Shown here piece by piece: positions 53,592 through 62,368 of a stretch of 64,000 bases of DNA (positions are counted from its first letter, which is position 1; each line of letters opens with the position of its first letter). The translations under genes were made by a program, and so were the position numbers. The notes beneath the pieces are model-generated. The model was not told the DNA's origin. It made no database searches and saw nothing but the letters and a program-made list of their open reading frames with translations. Origin of the DNA: Pygmaiobacter massiliensis (lineage in GTDB: Bacteria; Bacillota; Clostridia; Oscillospirales; Ruminococcaceae); NCBI RefSeq assembly GCF_900199435.1, contig NZ_OAML01000003.1, positions 1,319,166 to 1,383,165 on the forward strand. Reading direction: 5' to 3'.

Positions 53592-54206
53592 TTATTTTAT
53601 AAAGCTTACTTCCTTACAAATATCCGCGATGGCTTTTTCTTTCCGCTGGTTGAAAACAACTTTATTTTCCTCAAACATGTTCCGACCGCTAGTGTCGATA
53701 GATACAATAAGTGGGCCGAATTCTTTCACGCGGCAGACCCATAGTGTTTCCGGCATACCCAAATCGCGCCACTCAGCGCGCTCAATTTCCTCCACCTCGG
53801 TTGCCGCCAGAACGGCACACCCAGCGGGGAAAACACAATGGATTGCTTTTTGGCCTTTGCAAGCGGCTTCGGTGTTCGGCCCCATGCCACCTTTACCCAC
53901 AATGATTTTCACCCCTGTTTGTTCTACGAATTCTTTCTCGAATTTTTCCATGCGCATACTGGTTGTTGGACCAACAGAAATCATTTCAAATTTGTCATTT
54001 CCTAAATCTCGAACAATTGGTCCAGCATGAAAGATTGCAATGCCGTTCAAATCTACTGGCAGGGCGCGATGTCCTTCGATTAATCTACGATGCGCTACAT
54101 CCCGGCAGGTGACGATATATCCATTCAAATAAATAATATCCCCCACCTGAATGTTTTCAAGGTCCTCCGATTTGATTGGGGTTGTCAGAATTCTTTTTTC
54201 ACTCAT
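53592..54206 (-). CDS. ttdB: L(+)-tartrate dehydratase beta subunit
   Basis: Together with TtdA dehydrates L(+)-tartrate to oxaloacetate. The 204-residue protein has the beta-subunit segments [30 protein letters not shown], and [15 protein letters not shown], closely matching E. coli TtdB as I recall it. A class I fumarase beta subunit is the main alternative. The start overlaps the ttdA stop by 4 nt. It is the last gene of the tartrate cluster. Confidence 0.88.
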   Translation of the reverse strand: MSEKRILTTPIKSEDLENIQVGDIIYLNGYIVTCRDVAHRRLIEGHRALPVDLNGIAIFHAGPIVRDLGNDKFEMISVGPTTSMRMEKFEKEFVEQTGVKIIVGKGGMGPNTEAACKGQKAIHCVFPAGCAVLAATEVEEIERAEWRDLGMPETLWVCRVKEFGPLIVSIDTSGRNMFEENKVVFNQRKEKAIADICKEVSFIK

Positions 54207-55102
54207 AATTGCACCTCCGCATGCGTTGTAATGGTATAGTTCATATCTTTGTCAAAAATAATATGCCCACGGCGATGCGACCAGCAGCCCACATTGACGG
54301 CTACGCCGATGGTGGACGGGTGACGTGCTGTGTTTTCAATGTTAACACCCATGACCGAAAAAGCGCCACTCATGCCCTGTGGGCCAAGGCCAATAGAGTT
54401 AATTCCATCCTCCAGTAGCTGCTCCATTTTGGCGGCACGTTCATTGCTGTTATGGCTTCCAATGGGGCGCATCAACGCTTTCTTTGAAAGCAGTGCCGCA
54501 GTTTCAACACTGGTTGCAACACCTACCCCCACAAGAAGCGGAGGACAGGCATTCAAGCCGTAGCTTGTCATAACGTCTAGCACAAACTGTGTCACGCCCT
54601 CATATCCAGCGCCGGGCATCAGCACCATTGCTTTGCCCGGTAGAGTGCAACCGCCGCCGGCCATATAGGTGTAAATTTCACATTGGTCAGAATCCGGGAC
54701 AATATCCCAAAACAGCGTAGGGGTACCCTTGCCGATGTTCTTGCCAGTGTTATATTCGTCAAAAGTTTCTACGCTATTATGACGCAGTGGCGCATTTACA
54801 GTTGCGCGTAGCACAGCATCTGTCAAAATTTGCTCCAACTGTGCCATCAGTGGAAATTGAGTGCCGCATTTTATCCAAAATTGCAATACACCGGTATCCT
54901 GACAGCAGGGGCGGTTCAGCTTCATGGCAAGTGCTTGATTTTCTGCCATGGTGTCATAAATTGTAGTAGCCAGACGGCTGGTTTCTTTCGCGCGCAGTTC
55001 GGCGAGTTTAGCCTCCACGTCATCTGGCAGCTTTTTGCCCACAAGCGCCACAAAGGCGCTCATTGTGTCGGTCATAGAATCTATTTGTGCTTGGTTGCTC
55101 AT
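54203..55102 (-). CDS. ttdA: L(+)-tartrate dehydratase alpha subunit
   Basis: The Fe-S-bearing subunit of an oxygen-sensitive class I hydro-lyase, 299 residues. Cluster Cys are visible in NRPCCQDTG near residue 65, [10 protein letters not shown], and the C-terminal [15 protein letters not shown] lies upstream of ATG. It pairs with ttdB and lies downstream of a CitMHS transporter, consistent with tartrate uptake and breakdown to oxaloacetate. Confidence 0.9.
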   Translation of the reverse strand: MSNQAQIDSMTDTMSAFVALVGKKLPDDVEAKLAELRAKETSRLATTIYDTMAENQALAMKLNRPCCQDTGVLQFWIKCGTQFPLMAQLEQILTDAVLRATVNAPLRHNSVETFDEYNTGKNIGKGTPTLFWDIVPDSDQCEIYTYMAGGGCTLPGKAMVLMPGAGYEGVTQFVLDVMTSYGLNACPPLLVGVGVATSVETAALLSKKALMRPIGSHNSNERAAKMEQLLEDGINSIGLGPQGMSGAFSVMGVNIENTARHPSTIGVAVNVGCWSHRRGHIIFDKDMNYTITTHAEVQL

Positions 55103-55186
55103 AACGATACCTCCAGTTTAATAATGAGTTAGGGATAAAGTGGCAAGGGAAGAAGCAAAGGACTTTCAAGGCCCATTGTGCAACCG

Positions 55187-56554
55187 CTAGATGGGGATAA
55201 AACCCAGTACAATTGCAGTAACCAGATAAATAGGCAAGATAGGCCAGGCATGCTTTATATACTCTTTCTGAAAATCGATAAATTCTTCTTTCACTGCATC
55301 ACACAATAAGTAAAGCGCAGGAATGACCGGACTAATTAAACGGAAAGACTGCCCTATCATGGAAGCAACAGCCGTCTGTTCCGCAGTGATGCCAAACTGC
55401 GCCATAACACCGCAAACCACCGGAGCAATTCCGAAATAAAAGGCGTCCTGTGGTAAGTAACAAATGGCAGGGGCTGCTGCCGCTGCATACACCGGAAGCA
55501 TATGCGCACCGATGGATTGTGGTATCAGCGAAGCTATACTACCAGCGAGGGATGCCGCCATACCGCTGCCCATAAGAACCCCAGAAAACACACCAGCCGC
55601 CAAGGTGGCAAGTGCCGGAGCAAGAGCATCCGCAGCTAAATCGTTCAATCGTTCGTTAGATAATTTTACAGTTTTGTAGTTTACTAATAGTGCAATCGCG
55701 CTACCAAGCATAAACAGCACTCCGCCATGTGCTACGTCAAGAATTAACATGGCGACCAAGGAAAGCGTGAATAGCAGATTGAACCAGAACAACTTCGGTC
55801 GTTTCAACTCCGGTTCGTTTTGACGGATAGCATCCAGCATGCTTTGCATCATTTCATCGGAAATCTCTTTTGGGGCTTTGGGGTCAAATTGCAGCCGTTT
55901 ACGTTCTTTTTTGCCTATGAAATATGCCATAAATACCGCATAGCAAGCAGCTAGCACCATCCCCGGAAGCAAGCGAGTAAACAGGGCACTGATATCAACA
56001 TCCAATGCTGTAGCAGCTGCAATTGTAGGGCCGCCCCACGGCAATTGATTGAAAATACCAATAGGTGTGACGACAATAACTGCAAGATAAATTGGCTTCA
56101 TATTCATCTGTTTATACAGCCCTAAGAAAGCTGCCAACGCAATGAGTATGGTGGTAGTCGTGTCACCATTAATGGAAACAATCATCGTTACAAGCACGGT
56201 GGCCAACGCGACCTTGAGGGGATCTCCCTTTGCACGTTTAATAAAAAATTCGCATAAAGGGTCAAACAAACCGACGCCTAGCATGATGTCAAAATATAAA
56301 ACAGCAAACAGAATCAAAATCGCAGGGGAAATCACCCCCATAGAAACCTTGCCACTTTCAGCGTTTACACTATAAAACACACCGTTTTTGATCCACATAA
56401 AAATATCCGTCAGTTGCCCACCGGTCATAAAGACAGCAATGAGCCCGAACGCGAGAGGGACCAAGGTGAGTGCAGTAAACACTGATAACTTTTTTGTGGC
56501 GAGCGAGAGAATGAATACCAAGATCATACAAAGAGTTAAAATCGTGAGTGCCAT
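55187..56554 (-). CDS. CitMHS-family tartrate/dicarboxylate transporter
   Basis: A polytopic membrane transporter of 455 residues with about eleven helices. It resembles the citrate-metal-proton symporter (CitMHS) group: MIVSINGDTTTTILIALAAFLGLYKQM near residue 125, PWGGPTIAAATAL near 172, and CYLPQDAFYFGIAPV near 380. Tartrate as substrate is inferred from the adjacent ttd genes. AGGAGGAATG supports ATG 56554. It is upstream of ttdA on the same strand. Confidence 0.87.
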   Translation of the reverse strand: MALTILTLCMILVFILSLATKKLSVFTALTLVPLAFGLIAVFMTGGQLTDIFMWIKNGVFYSVNAESGKVSMGVISPAILILFAVLYFDIMLGVGLFDPLCEFFIKRAKGDPLKVALATVLVTMIVSINGDTTTTILIALAAFLGLYKQMNMKPIYLAVIVVTPIGIFNQLPWGGPTIAAATALDVDISALFTRLLPGMVLAACYAVFMAYFIGKKERKRLQFDPKAPKEISDEMMQSMLDAIRQNEPELKRPKLFWFNLLFTLSLVAMLILDVAHGGVLFMLGSAIALLVNYKTVKLSNERLNDLAADALAPALATLAAGVFSGVLMGSGMAASLAGSIASLIPQSIGAHMLPVYAAAAAPAICYLPQDAFYFGIAPVVCGVMAQFGITAEQTAVASMIGQSFRLISPVIPALYLLCDAVKEEFIDFQKEYIKHAWPILPIYLVTAIVLGFIPI

Positions 56555-56580
56555 GTCATTCCTCCTACTTTATTACGGCA

Positions 56581-56617
56581 CATTATCAAATATTAGATAT
56601 ATGATAATGTATCCATT
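56581..56617. promoter_or_regulatory. Operator candidates upstream of the transporter
   Basis: CATTATCA (56581-56588) and TGATAATG (56602-56609) form an inverted repeat. ATAATGTATCCATT (56604-56617) is repeated exactly, in reverse orientation, at 58078-58091 upstream of the GntR pair. Confidence 0.55.
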
Positions 56618-56736
56618 TATTAAGCACAGAATACCTTCTCTTCATGAAATTGTCAATTAAAAAAACAAAAATCAGCATAACACCAAAAAAATGCCGTATA
56701 AGCTGTGGATATTCACAATATGCATACTAACAAAAT

Positions 56737-57405
56737 TTAATAATGCGTATCCTCTGCGGTTGTCGAAAAATGAGTCATAATATTTTCCATGCTGCGCATG
56801 ATGTGCGCGTGCATTTCCTCATAGGCTCGTTGCCCATCACACTGAGTAAGAGCTAGTAAAATTTTCTCGTGTTCCTTTATGGAGATTTTTGCGTAGTCTT
56901 CTGCAGTTATCTTTTGTCCTATTGAAAGTCCATTCCACATCTCACTAAGCAACGTTTTCATTTTACTGTTTCCACTTGCTTCCCAGATAGCAAAATGAAA
57001 AGCTTGGTTGCAGTTGGAATAGCTTAAGCTATCACCTTGTTTTATTGCGCTCTCGCTCGCTTCATATGCACGCTGAATTTCTGTAAGATTTGCATGATTA
57101 AGGCAAACATTTCGGGCACAAGCACTCTCTAAAACTGCGCGCGTTTCATAGTGGTCGTGAATAAATTTAGGCGTAATGCCTTGCACCTCGGCCACTTTGT
57201 TGGGGCGTTGTACGAGCAAACCCTCCCGCGCCAAAATTTGGAATGCTTCGCGTACGGGTGTTGCCGATACTTCTAGTTGTGATGCAATTTCGTCAAGTGT
57301 AATTACGGTACCTTGAGAAAGCTCATGTGTCAAAATTGCTTTGCGCACTGCAGCTGCAACGCGCTCCCGAGCAGGAAGCAATTGAATGGGGCGTAGATTA
57401 TTCAA
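56737..57405 (-). CDS. GntR-family regulator (FadR/FCD type) 1
   Basis: A predicted ligand-responsive regulator of the tartrate genes, 222 residues. The winged helix is ITLDEIASQLEVSATPVREAFQILAREGLL; the FCD effector domain follows with HDHYETRAVLES and Asn/His residues typical of metal-bound carboxylate sites. It starts with TTG 57405, with AAAGGAG 9 nt upstream, overlapping the end of the second gntR by 8 nt. Confidence 0.88.
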   Translation of the reverse strand: MNNLRPIQLLPARERVAAAVRKAILTHELSQGTVITLDEIASQLEVSATPVREAFQILAREGLLVQRPNKVAEVQGITPKFIHDHYETRAVLESACARNVCLNHANLTEIQRAYEASESAIKQGDSLSYSNCNQAFHFAIWEASGNSKMKTLLSEMWNGLSIGQKITAEDYAKISIKEHEKILLALTQCDGQRAYEEMHAHIMRSMENIMTHFSTTAEDTHY

Positions 57406-58039
57406 AGTGATTCTCCTTTACAGCTAGCTGTGCTATGTCCATGTAATATCGACGAATTGCTATTTGAAGCGCTACCACATTTTCGTCCATAAAAGCGTTG
57501 TAGATATCCGTATTATTGGAAAGCATTAATTTCCAGTCTAGCGACAAGTGAGTCAAGCAAAATCCAAAAAAACCGCCACGTTGTTTGGCATGTAACTGAG
57601 AGAGTTGTTGGTTTTTTAGTGCGTAACTTATTTGCAAATGGAACGAATTTTCTTTTTCTATGCCTTTTTGTGCGCCTTGCTGCGGTACACTGGCTCTGTA
57701 ACCTTCAAATGCATGTTGTACACTTTGGCTGTGCGGTTGCGCTTTTAGAAGCTGGGTTGCAAGTTCGATTTCAATGGCGGCTAACATAGAAAAAACTTGA
57801 TGAACATGTTGCGCGGTGATTCCGATCACTCGTACATGCCGATTGGGTAACCGCTCCAATACGCCTAGTGATTCAAGCTGTAAAAAAGCCTCACGTACAG
57901 GCATGCGAGAAACACCTAGCTTAGTCGAAATTTCTTCCTGGGCCAATTCTTCTCCATCTTTTATATTACCGACAAAAATTTCTTGTTGCAAAGTTTCAAC
58001 AATTTTATCTTTAAGGGAGGTCGCTGAAATAGGTTTCAT
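57398..58039 (-). CDS. GntR-family regulator (FadR/FCD type) 2
   Basis: A second winged-helix/FCD-like regulator, 213 residues, not closely similar to its neighbour. DNA-binding part: LAQEEISTKLGVSRMPVREAFLQLESLGVL. The C-terminal effector part is shorter and less clear. ATG 58039 is preferred over ATG 58054 because GAGG lies 9 nt before it. Transcribed with gntR 1; two different GntR proteins from one operon could form a heteromer or act in sequence. Confidence 0.87.
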   Translation of the reverse strand: MKPISATSLKDKIVETLQQEIFVGNIKDGEELAQEEISTKLGVSRMPVREAFLQLESLGVLERLPNRHVRVIGITAQHVHQVFSMLAAIEIELATQLLKAQPHSQSVQHAFEGYRASVPQQGAQKGIEKENSFHLQISYALKNQQLSQLHAKQRGGFFGFCLTHLSLDWKLMLSNNTDIYNAFMDENVVALQIAIRRYYMDIAQLAVKENHFE

Positions 58040-58077
58040 TAAAGGATACCTCATTGCTTCAATATAATATTTATGAC

Positions 58078-58139
58078 AATGGATACATTATATCTTTTTT
58101 AAGCTTGGATCACAAGCCTTCCTATAATTTGTATCCATT
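58078..58139. promoter_or_regulatory. Operator candidates upstream of the GntR pair
   Basis: AATGGATACATTAT (58078-58091) and TGTATCCATT (58130-58139) are inverted copies of one motif. The first is the exact reverse complement of the site at 56604-56617. Confidence 0.55.
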
Positions 58140-58141
58140 TT

Positions 58142-58343
58142 TACATTATAGATGAATACAAGAAAAAAGGGCAGCGAACTGTCTCTGTGAAATCAGAGAA
58201 ATTCCGCTGCTCTTTTTATTTTTTACTAAAAATATAGATTGGACATTAGGCGAATGGTCTTGTGCCTATGCTCGTTTAGCATAGGCGCATAAGTGTCCAA
58301 CGTGAACGCTACGCTGTAGTGTCCCAAAATCGCAGAAAGCGTT
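58142..58343. repeat. Direct repeat copy B (integrase 3' end)
   Basis: Matches 53277-53478 without gaps at roughly 90% identity by eye; the integrase terminator hairpin is unchanged between the two copies. Confidence 0.88.
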
Positions 58344-58435
58344 TTGGGATCCATACCTTGTTCTAACGCTCTTGTTGCAAAGGTATGACGCAACGCATGA
58401 AATGTAAAATGGGGAAGTCCGGCGTCTTGCAGCAA
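58226..58435 (-). pseudogene. Tyrosine recombinase, C-terminal remnant B
   Basis: About 69 codons remain. The catalytic C-terminal block is intact: HALRHTFATRALEQGMD (HxxR), LGHYSVAFTLDTYA (LGH and the Tyr nucleophile). The N-terminal DNA-binding and core parts are missing upstream of about 58440, so it is inactive. It is longer than copy A and more like the parent sequence. Confidence 0.85.
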
Positions 58436-58552
58436 AGAAAAGCAAAGGAGAGAGCTACTTGGACATTTTTGCTTTTAGCGGAGAGATTATTATCAATGTG
58501 ACTTAATTTAAATGATAATAATTGAAATTATCTTACATTGGCGTTAAGTCTT

Positions 58553-59428
58553 TCAAGGAATCGTGGCATAAACCACATCGTAAAAGTTTTTTAGCACTAA
58601 CTGTTTCAAATTATGAGAATCATAATCGCTCCACATTTTTTCGTCCTCAATATTTTGGGCCAAGGGATAATTGCGAAAGAAATAGTCTTGCGTTAATTGC
58701 TCGTTTTGCTGTCCAAATAATTGCAGCGCATGTTTTGCAGAAAATTGAAGCGCGCCTTGAACAGCAAGGATCCCTTTTTCTCCCAAAACCGCAATAGCCG
58801 CGCAGAAAATGTGGTGTAATATTTTGATATACAATGAGCTAAAACCATCTTTAGCGGTGGGGGATGTAAGAGGATGTGAAGGGCCGGAATAGTCTGGATC
58901 GTATTGTTCAAAACAGATTGGCTTAAGTTCTTCTGGAAGATTTTCTGGAATTAGCAGCACATTGAACGCACAATAATCATCTTCTGCCTGTGTTTGAGTT
59001 TTTGACAAATTTACTTTTGTATAGTTATAAGCGTAGTGAGAGTAACAGGCATTATGAAATTCCTCACAGTAAATTCGGCCAATATCCATCATCCCATAAT
59101 CTTTCCAAATGGCAGCCATAGGACAATAAAGTGTGTGTGAGACGCGCGCTTCATCTACAATAAACTGCAGCTCTCTTTTAAAGCGAGGGTCGCTCGGAAG
59201 GTCGTATCCGACCGTGAAAAGACTTTTCATGTTTACTTTATAGTTTGCTTCTAAGTGTCTGCGCCGTAAGGCCTCCGCGCGATCACGTCCAAAAGCTCTA
59301 GTGCCATCTCTTAATGCTTTTTCTCCAAGGTCACCATACATTTGAATTAAGGATTTTCCAAGAAATCCATAAGCTAAAGTAAAACTGTCCGACAAGTTGG
59401 TGGCTTCCTGTTGCTCCTTAGTCAGCAT
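58553..59428 (-). CDS. ATC-hydrolase-like protein 1 (PF14196 type)
   Basis: A 291-residue protein that resembles L-2-amino-thiazoline-4-carboxylic acid hydrolase, which opens a thiazoline ring to give a cysteine precursor. The core has YCPMAAIWKDYG near 112, IYCEEFHNACY near 130, and DDYCAFNVLL near 160; the three Cys and their spacing are shared with the next gene. True activity is unknown. AAAGGAG precedes ATG 59428, which overlaps the stop of the upstream gene by 11 nt. Confidence 0.72.
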   Translation of the reverse strand: MLTKEQQEATNLSDSFTLAYGFLGKSLIQMYGDLGEKALRDGTRAFGRDRAEALRRRHLEANYKVNMKSLFTVGYDLPSDPRFKRELQFIVDEARVSHTLYCPMAAIWKDYGMMDIGRIYCEEFHNACYSHYAYNYTKVNLSKTQTQAEDDYCAFNVLLIPENLPEELKPICFEQYDPDYSGPSHPLTSPTAKDGFSSLYIKILHHIFCAAIAVLGEKGILAVQGALQFSAKHALQLFGQQNEQLTQDYFFRNYPLAQNIEDEKMWSDYDSHNLKQLVLKNFYDVVYATIP

Positions 59429-60281
59429 ATAATCGCTCCTTTTTCATTTTATCCATTGTGGAGTGAAAGCGTACTAGTACATTTGCATCAAAGAATAGGG
59501 CTGTTTCTTCGGGCATTCTTTCCAGCATACTTTTATTTGATGTAAAGGGACAGTACTCTCGCAAGAAAGCTTCATCAAGAGTTTCCCCTGTGCGTTGCAC
59601 TGTGGAGATCATCAGTTTGATGATCTCATTGGTGTATTCTCGCAATCCACATGCCACCGCACGGCGAGCGTCGTTATTGTTTTTAATTTGGTCATACACA
59701 CAATTGTATAACAAGAGAATATCGTCTAAAATATAGTCTTCTAAAACTGCATCGGAACCTTGGGAAAAAAGCACTTTTTGTTCATCTGTCATATTAGCTT
59801 TCCGATAATAGAATGCCAGCACACATCGATTATCGGTGCTTCGTGTCAAATAATTGGAGACGTTCGCCTGCCCTACACTTTCAGTGTAACCATTTATGAA
59901 AGCATGAAGGTATTCTTCGCAATACCATTCTCCCAATTTCGAACATTCCATATTTCCCCATAGTGTTGCTAACGGACAGGAATATACCTCACACAAATTA
60001 ACATCTGCTTCGTTTTTTTTGTAGAGACGAAAAAAACGAGGATCCCGGCCGCAACAATTTTGGGCAATGAACATATTCTTCAAGTCCACTTTGATTTTGG
60101 CTTGTGATTGTTTTTGTCTTAACGCGGTTCCTTTAGAGAAGCCGTAGTTTTGAATAGCTTGGCGGAATAACCTTTCGCCCCGTTTTCCTAGCCATTCATT
60201 CATAGACAGAGCTAGATGTCCATACAGTTTTCCAAAGAAATCAAATTGAGTTTGCTGCCTTAATTCAACTAAATTGTTCAT
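59418..60281 (-). CDS. ATC-hydrolase-like protein 2 (PF14196 type)
   Basis: A 287-residue divergent paralogue of the next gene. It keeps SCPLATLWG near 110, WYCEEYLHAFINGY near 125, and DNRCVLAFYYR near 155 at the same spacing. The N-terminal helical domain (LGKRGERLFRQAIQNYG) is also shared. The pair overlap and are read from one promoter, so they may form a heteromer. TGAGGCG precedes ATG. A LysR gene starts divergently 407 nt away. Confidence 0.72.
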   Translation of the reverse strand: MNNLVELRQQTQFDFFGKLYGHLALSMNEWLGKRGERLFRQAIQNYGFSKGTALRQKQSQAKIKVDLKNMFIAQNCCGRDPRFFRLYKKNEADVNLCEVYSCPLATLWGNMECSKLGEWYCEEYLHAFINGYTESVGQANVSNYLTRSTDNRCVLAFYYRKANMTDEQKVLFSQGSDAVLEDYILDDILLLYNCVYDQIKNNNDARRAVACGLREYTNEIIKLMISTVQRTGETLDEAFLREYCPFTSNKSMLERMPEETALFFDANVLVRFHSTMDKMKKERLYAD

Positions 60282-60688
60282 TGTAACGCCTCATTTCAGA
60301 ATTTACTGCAACTTTTACTTTATTAATAAAAAAATTAAAATTGTCCAAAGCCCAATAACACCTAAACCCAGAGCCGTGTGCTTGTTGGATGTTAACCTTT
60401 TATTATCTATGTAAGTAGGAGTTGACAAAGTTTTATGGATGTCTTTTTACATAGTTAATTGCAGCAATTAACTATGTATATAATATCACCGCAAAAAATT
60501 TCTGAGAAGCGGCAAAATCAGTCAATTGCTGATTGTTTTTGTGACAGCAACCTTAATTTGCGCCGACAGAAAATCTTTGTGTGAGTGAAAAATTGAATAT
60601 TTAACGCGTTTCGTATATGATATTAATGCGAAGGTCGACGACTCTCACAAGAGGTTGTTTCTATATTGGATTGAAAGGAGTGCTTTAC
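60282..60688. other. Divergent control region between ATC-hydrolase-like pair and LysR 1
   Basis: AT-rich, no gene. It contains a 31-bp perfect palindrome and promoter-like TTGACA (60422) and TATAAT (60479) elements whose pairing I could not settle. Confidence 0.6.
60448..60478. promoter_or_regulatory. 31-bp perfect palindrome, LysR operator candidate
   Basis: TACATAGTTAATTGC (60448-60462) and GCAATTAACTATGTA (60464-60478) are exact inverted copies around a single A. A half-site CTATGTA also occurs near 60408. Confidence 0.72.
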
Positions 60689-61606
60689 GTGACCTTTTCA
60701 CAACTACAATATGTCGTAGAGATTTCTCGAACAAAGTCAATTTATAAAGCTGCGCAAAACCTTTTTATTTCGCATTCTGTCGTTTCATCTGCCATAAGAA
60801 ATTTAGAAAAGGAATTAGGCCAGCCAATCTTTTACCGAAGTAATAAGGGTGTTACCCCTACTGCTTTCGGTGTTTTATTCATTGACCATATCCTGCCTAT
60901 TAAACTGTCATTAGATCAACTGGATGGCTTTCTGCAAGATAGCGGACAACAAACTTTTTGTGTAGCTAGCATGGGATTCCCCTTTGTAACTGCCATTTGT
61001 GCTGACTTAATAAAACAATACAAGGAACAACGGCTGTCCATCCGACAATTCGAAGAATATGCGCAGTCAATCCCAACACTCGTAGCAGAACGGCAAGCAA
61101 CAATCGGTATATTGCGAATATGGAGTTGCTATATGCCATCCTTGCAACAGCAATTCCGCGCACAGGAAATCGAACTTCATCCATTAGCCACCTTAGAGGT
61201 AGGTATTACAGTAGGTCATCTTAATCCACTTTTTTATAAAGCAGAGGACTTTGTTTATGCACATGAATTAAAAAATTATACTGCGCTGATGTATACTAGC
61301 GATGATATCGGACCATATGCAGATGTTTTCAACAAACTGAATATGCCCCATCTGCATTCTAAATTTTCAACATCTTCGCGAGCCGCTATATTTGAACTTT
61401 TAGACACAACAGATGCTTTTTATATTAATTCTATGAATTATCCCGAAGAGGGCACGAATCCAAATACCTCTAGCCATAGGCGCACATTAAAATTAAAAGA
61501 CTGTCCCATTTCGTCACAGATTATTTGGATAAAGAGAAAAGATCATTTAACCAATGAAGTGGAAAAAAATTTTTTAAATGAAATAAAATTGTATTTTAGA
61601 ATATAG
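60689..61606 (+). CDS. LysR-family regulator 1
   Basis: A 305-residue regulator with N-terminal helix-turn-helix (SIYKAAQNLFISHSVVSSAIRNLEKELG) and a C-terminal effector domain (FCVASMGFPFV, ILRIWSCYMPS, GITVGHLNPLF). GTG 60689 is chosen: AAAGGAG lies 8 nt upstream, and LysR homology begins with TFSQLQYVVEI. It is divergent from the ATC-hydrolase-like pair, its likely target, and is paralogous to the LysR at 62369. Confidence 0.9.
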   Translation: MTFSQLQYVVEISRTKSIYKAAQNLFISHSVVSSAIRNLEKELGQPIFYRSNKGVTPTAFGVLFIDHILPIKLSLDQLDGFLQDSGQQTFCVASMGFPFVTAICADLIKQYKEQRLSIRQFEEYAQSIPTLVAERQATIGILRIWSCYMPSLQQQFRAQEIELHPLATLEVGITVGHLNPLFYKAEDFVYAHELKNYTALMYTSDDIGPYADVFNKLNMPHLHSKFSTSSRAAIFELLDTTDAFYINSMNYPEEGTNPNTSSHRRTLKLKDCPISSQIIWIKRKDHLTNEVEKNFLNEIKLYFRI

Positions 61607-61712
61607 CGTTACACTCTTATCTGGATTACATTGGAAAGGTTAACAGCTTTTTATGTTGGTATCCCTTTTTGACTAAGGTTAGCCAAGGCATAACGCGTTT
61701 TACAACAACCGC

Positions 61713-61755
61713 AAAAGGGTAGTGCCTGTCATCATACGGGTGCTGCCCTTTAATT
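61713..61755 (+). terminator. Probable terminator of LysR 1
   Basis: AAAGGGTAGTGCCTG and CGGGTGCTGCCCTTT form a 15-bp stem with a few G-U/mismatch positions and an A/T-rich tail. It lies about 107 nt after the stop. Confidence 0.6.
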
Positions 61756-62111
61756 AAGCTGTGAAATATAGTGGTATGCATTTAAATTAGTTGTGTCAAG
61801 GCTTGTATATAGATTGCTTTGCAGTTCCAGGCGAAGGGCGTTAGCCTGCAATAGAATTCATATCTCGAATGGCATCTAGATGCTTTCTGTTTCCGAACCG
61901 TAAACGATCTCGACGGCTGACCATGAAGTTAATAAAGTATTTCGTGTTCAACTCCGCTGAAAAGGTCAGAGCGAACACTACAAAAATGTTGTTATCCTTT
62001 ATGGCTTTTAGCAGTCGTTGACTATACGCCCAAAGAAAGGCGATTCGGTTCCTCTGTGATTATTTCCACCCGTTTGAGCGCAGAGAAGGACGGCGGCTCA
62101 AAGAAAAAATA

Positions 62112-62162
62112 AAAGCAGAGTGTGCTCATGAGGATACTCGAATCCAATAAGGACACTCTGCT
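62112..62162 (-). terminator. Probable terminator of LysR 2
   Basis: AGCAGAGTGT (62114-62123) and ACACTCTGCT (62153-62162) pair perfectly over a long loop; on the minus strand TTTTATTTTTT follows. Confidence 0.68.
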
Positions 62163-62368
62163 TATTCCAGGTGACTTGGAATTGGTAGTGGGAAGTGTTT
62201 GTTAATGGACGTTTTTAATCGAGAATTGCGAAGAAAAATACAGTCGGTTAGATTGTAAATAGAACTTGTCCGCCTCGTGATAAAAACATTGTAATTGCGG
62301 CAAGAACGACATAAGGGCGTGCTTTAGTCAGAAAGATATGGGGAGTAAGTAGGCAGCAGAGGAAAACT

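Larger units (their letters stand above)
61607..62368. other. Convergent intergenic region, 762 nt
   Basis: Holds two hairpin terminators, one for each flanking LysR gene. On the minus strand two short open stretches (about 61851-62079, ending in a stop, and one ending LSLGV near 62030) could be decayed coding sequence, but neither has a start with a ribosome site or a family I recognise. Confidence 0.5.

Noticed and set aside
61851-62079. Minus-strand open stretch that could be a gene or transposase remnant
   Set aside because: No start with a ribosome site, no recognised family, and it is placed between two terminators; noted only within the intergenic entry.
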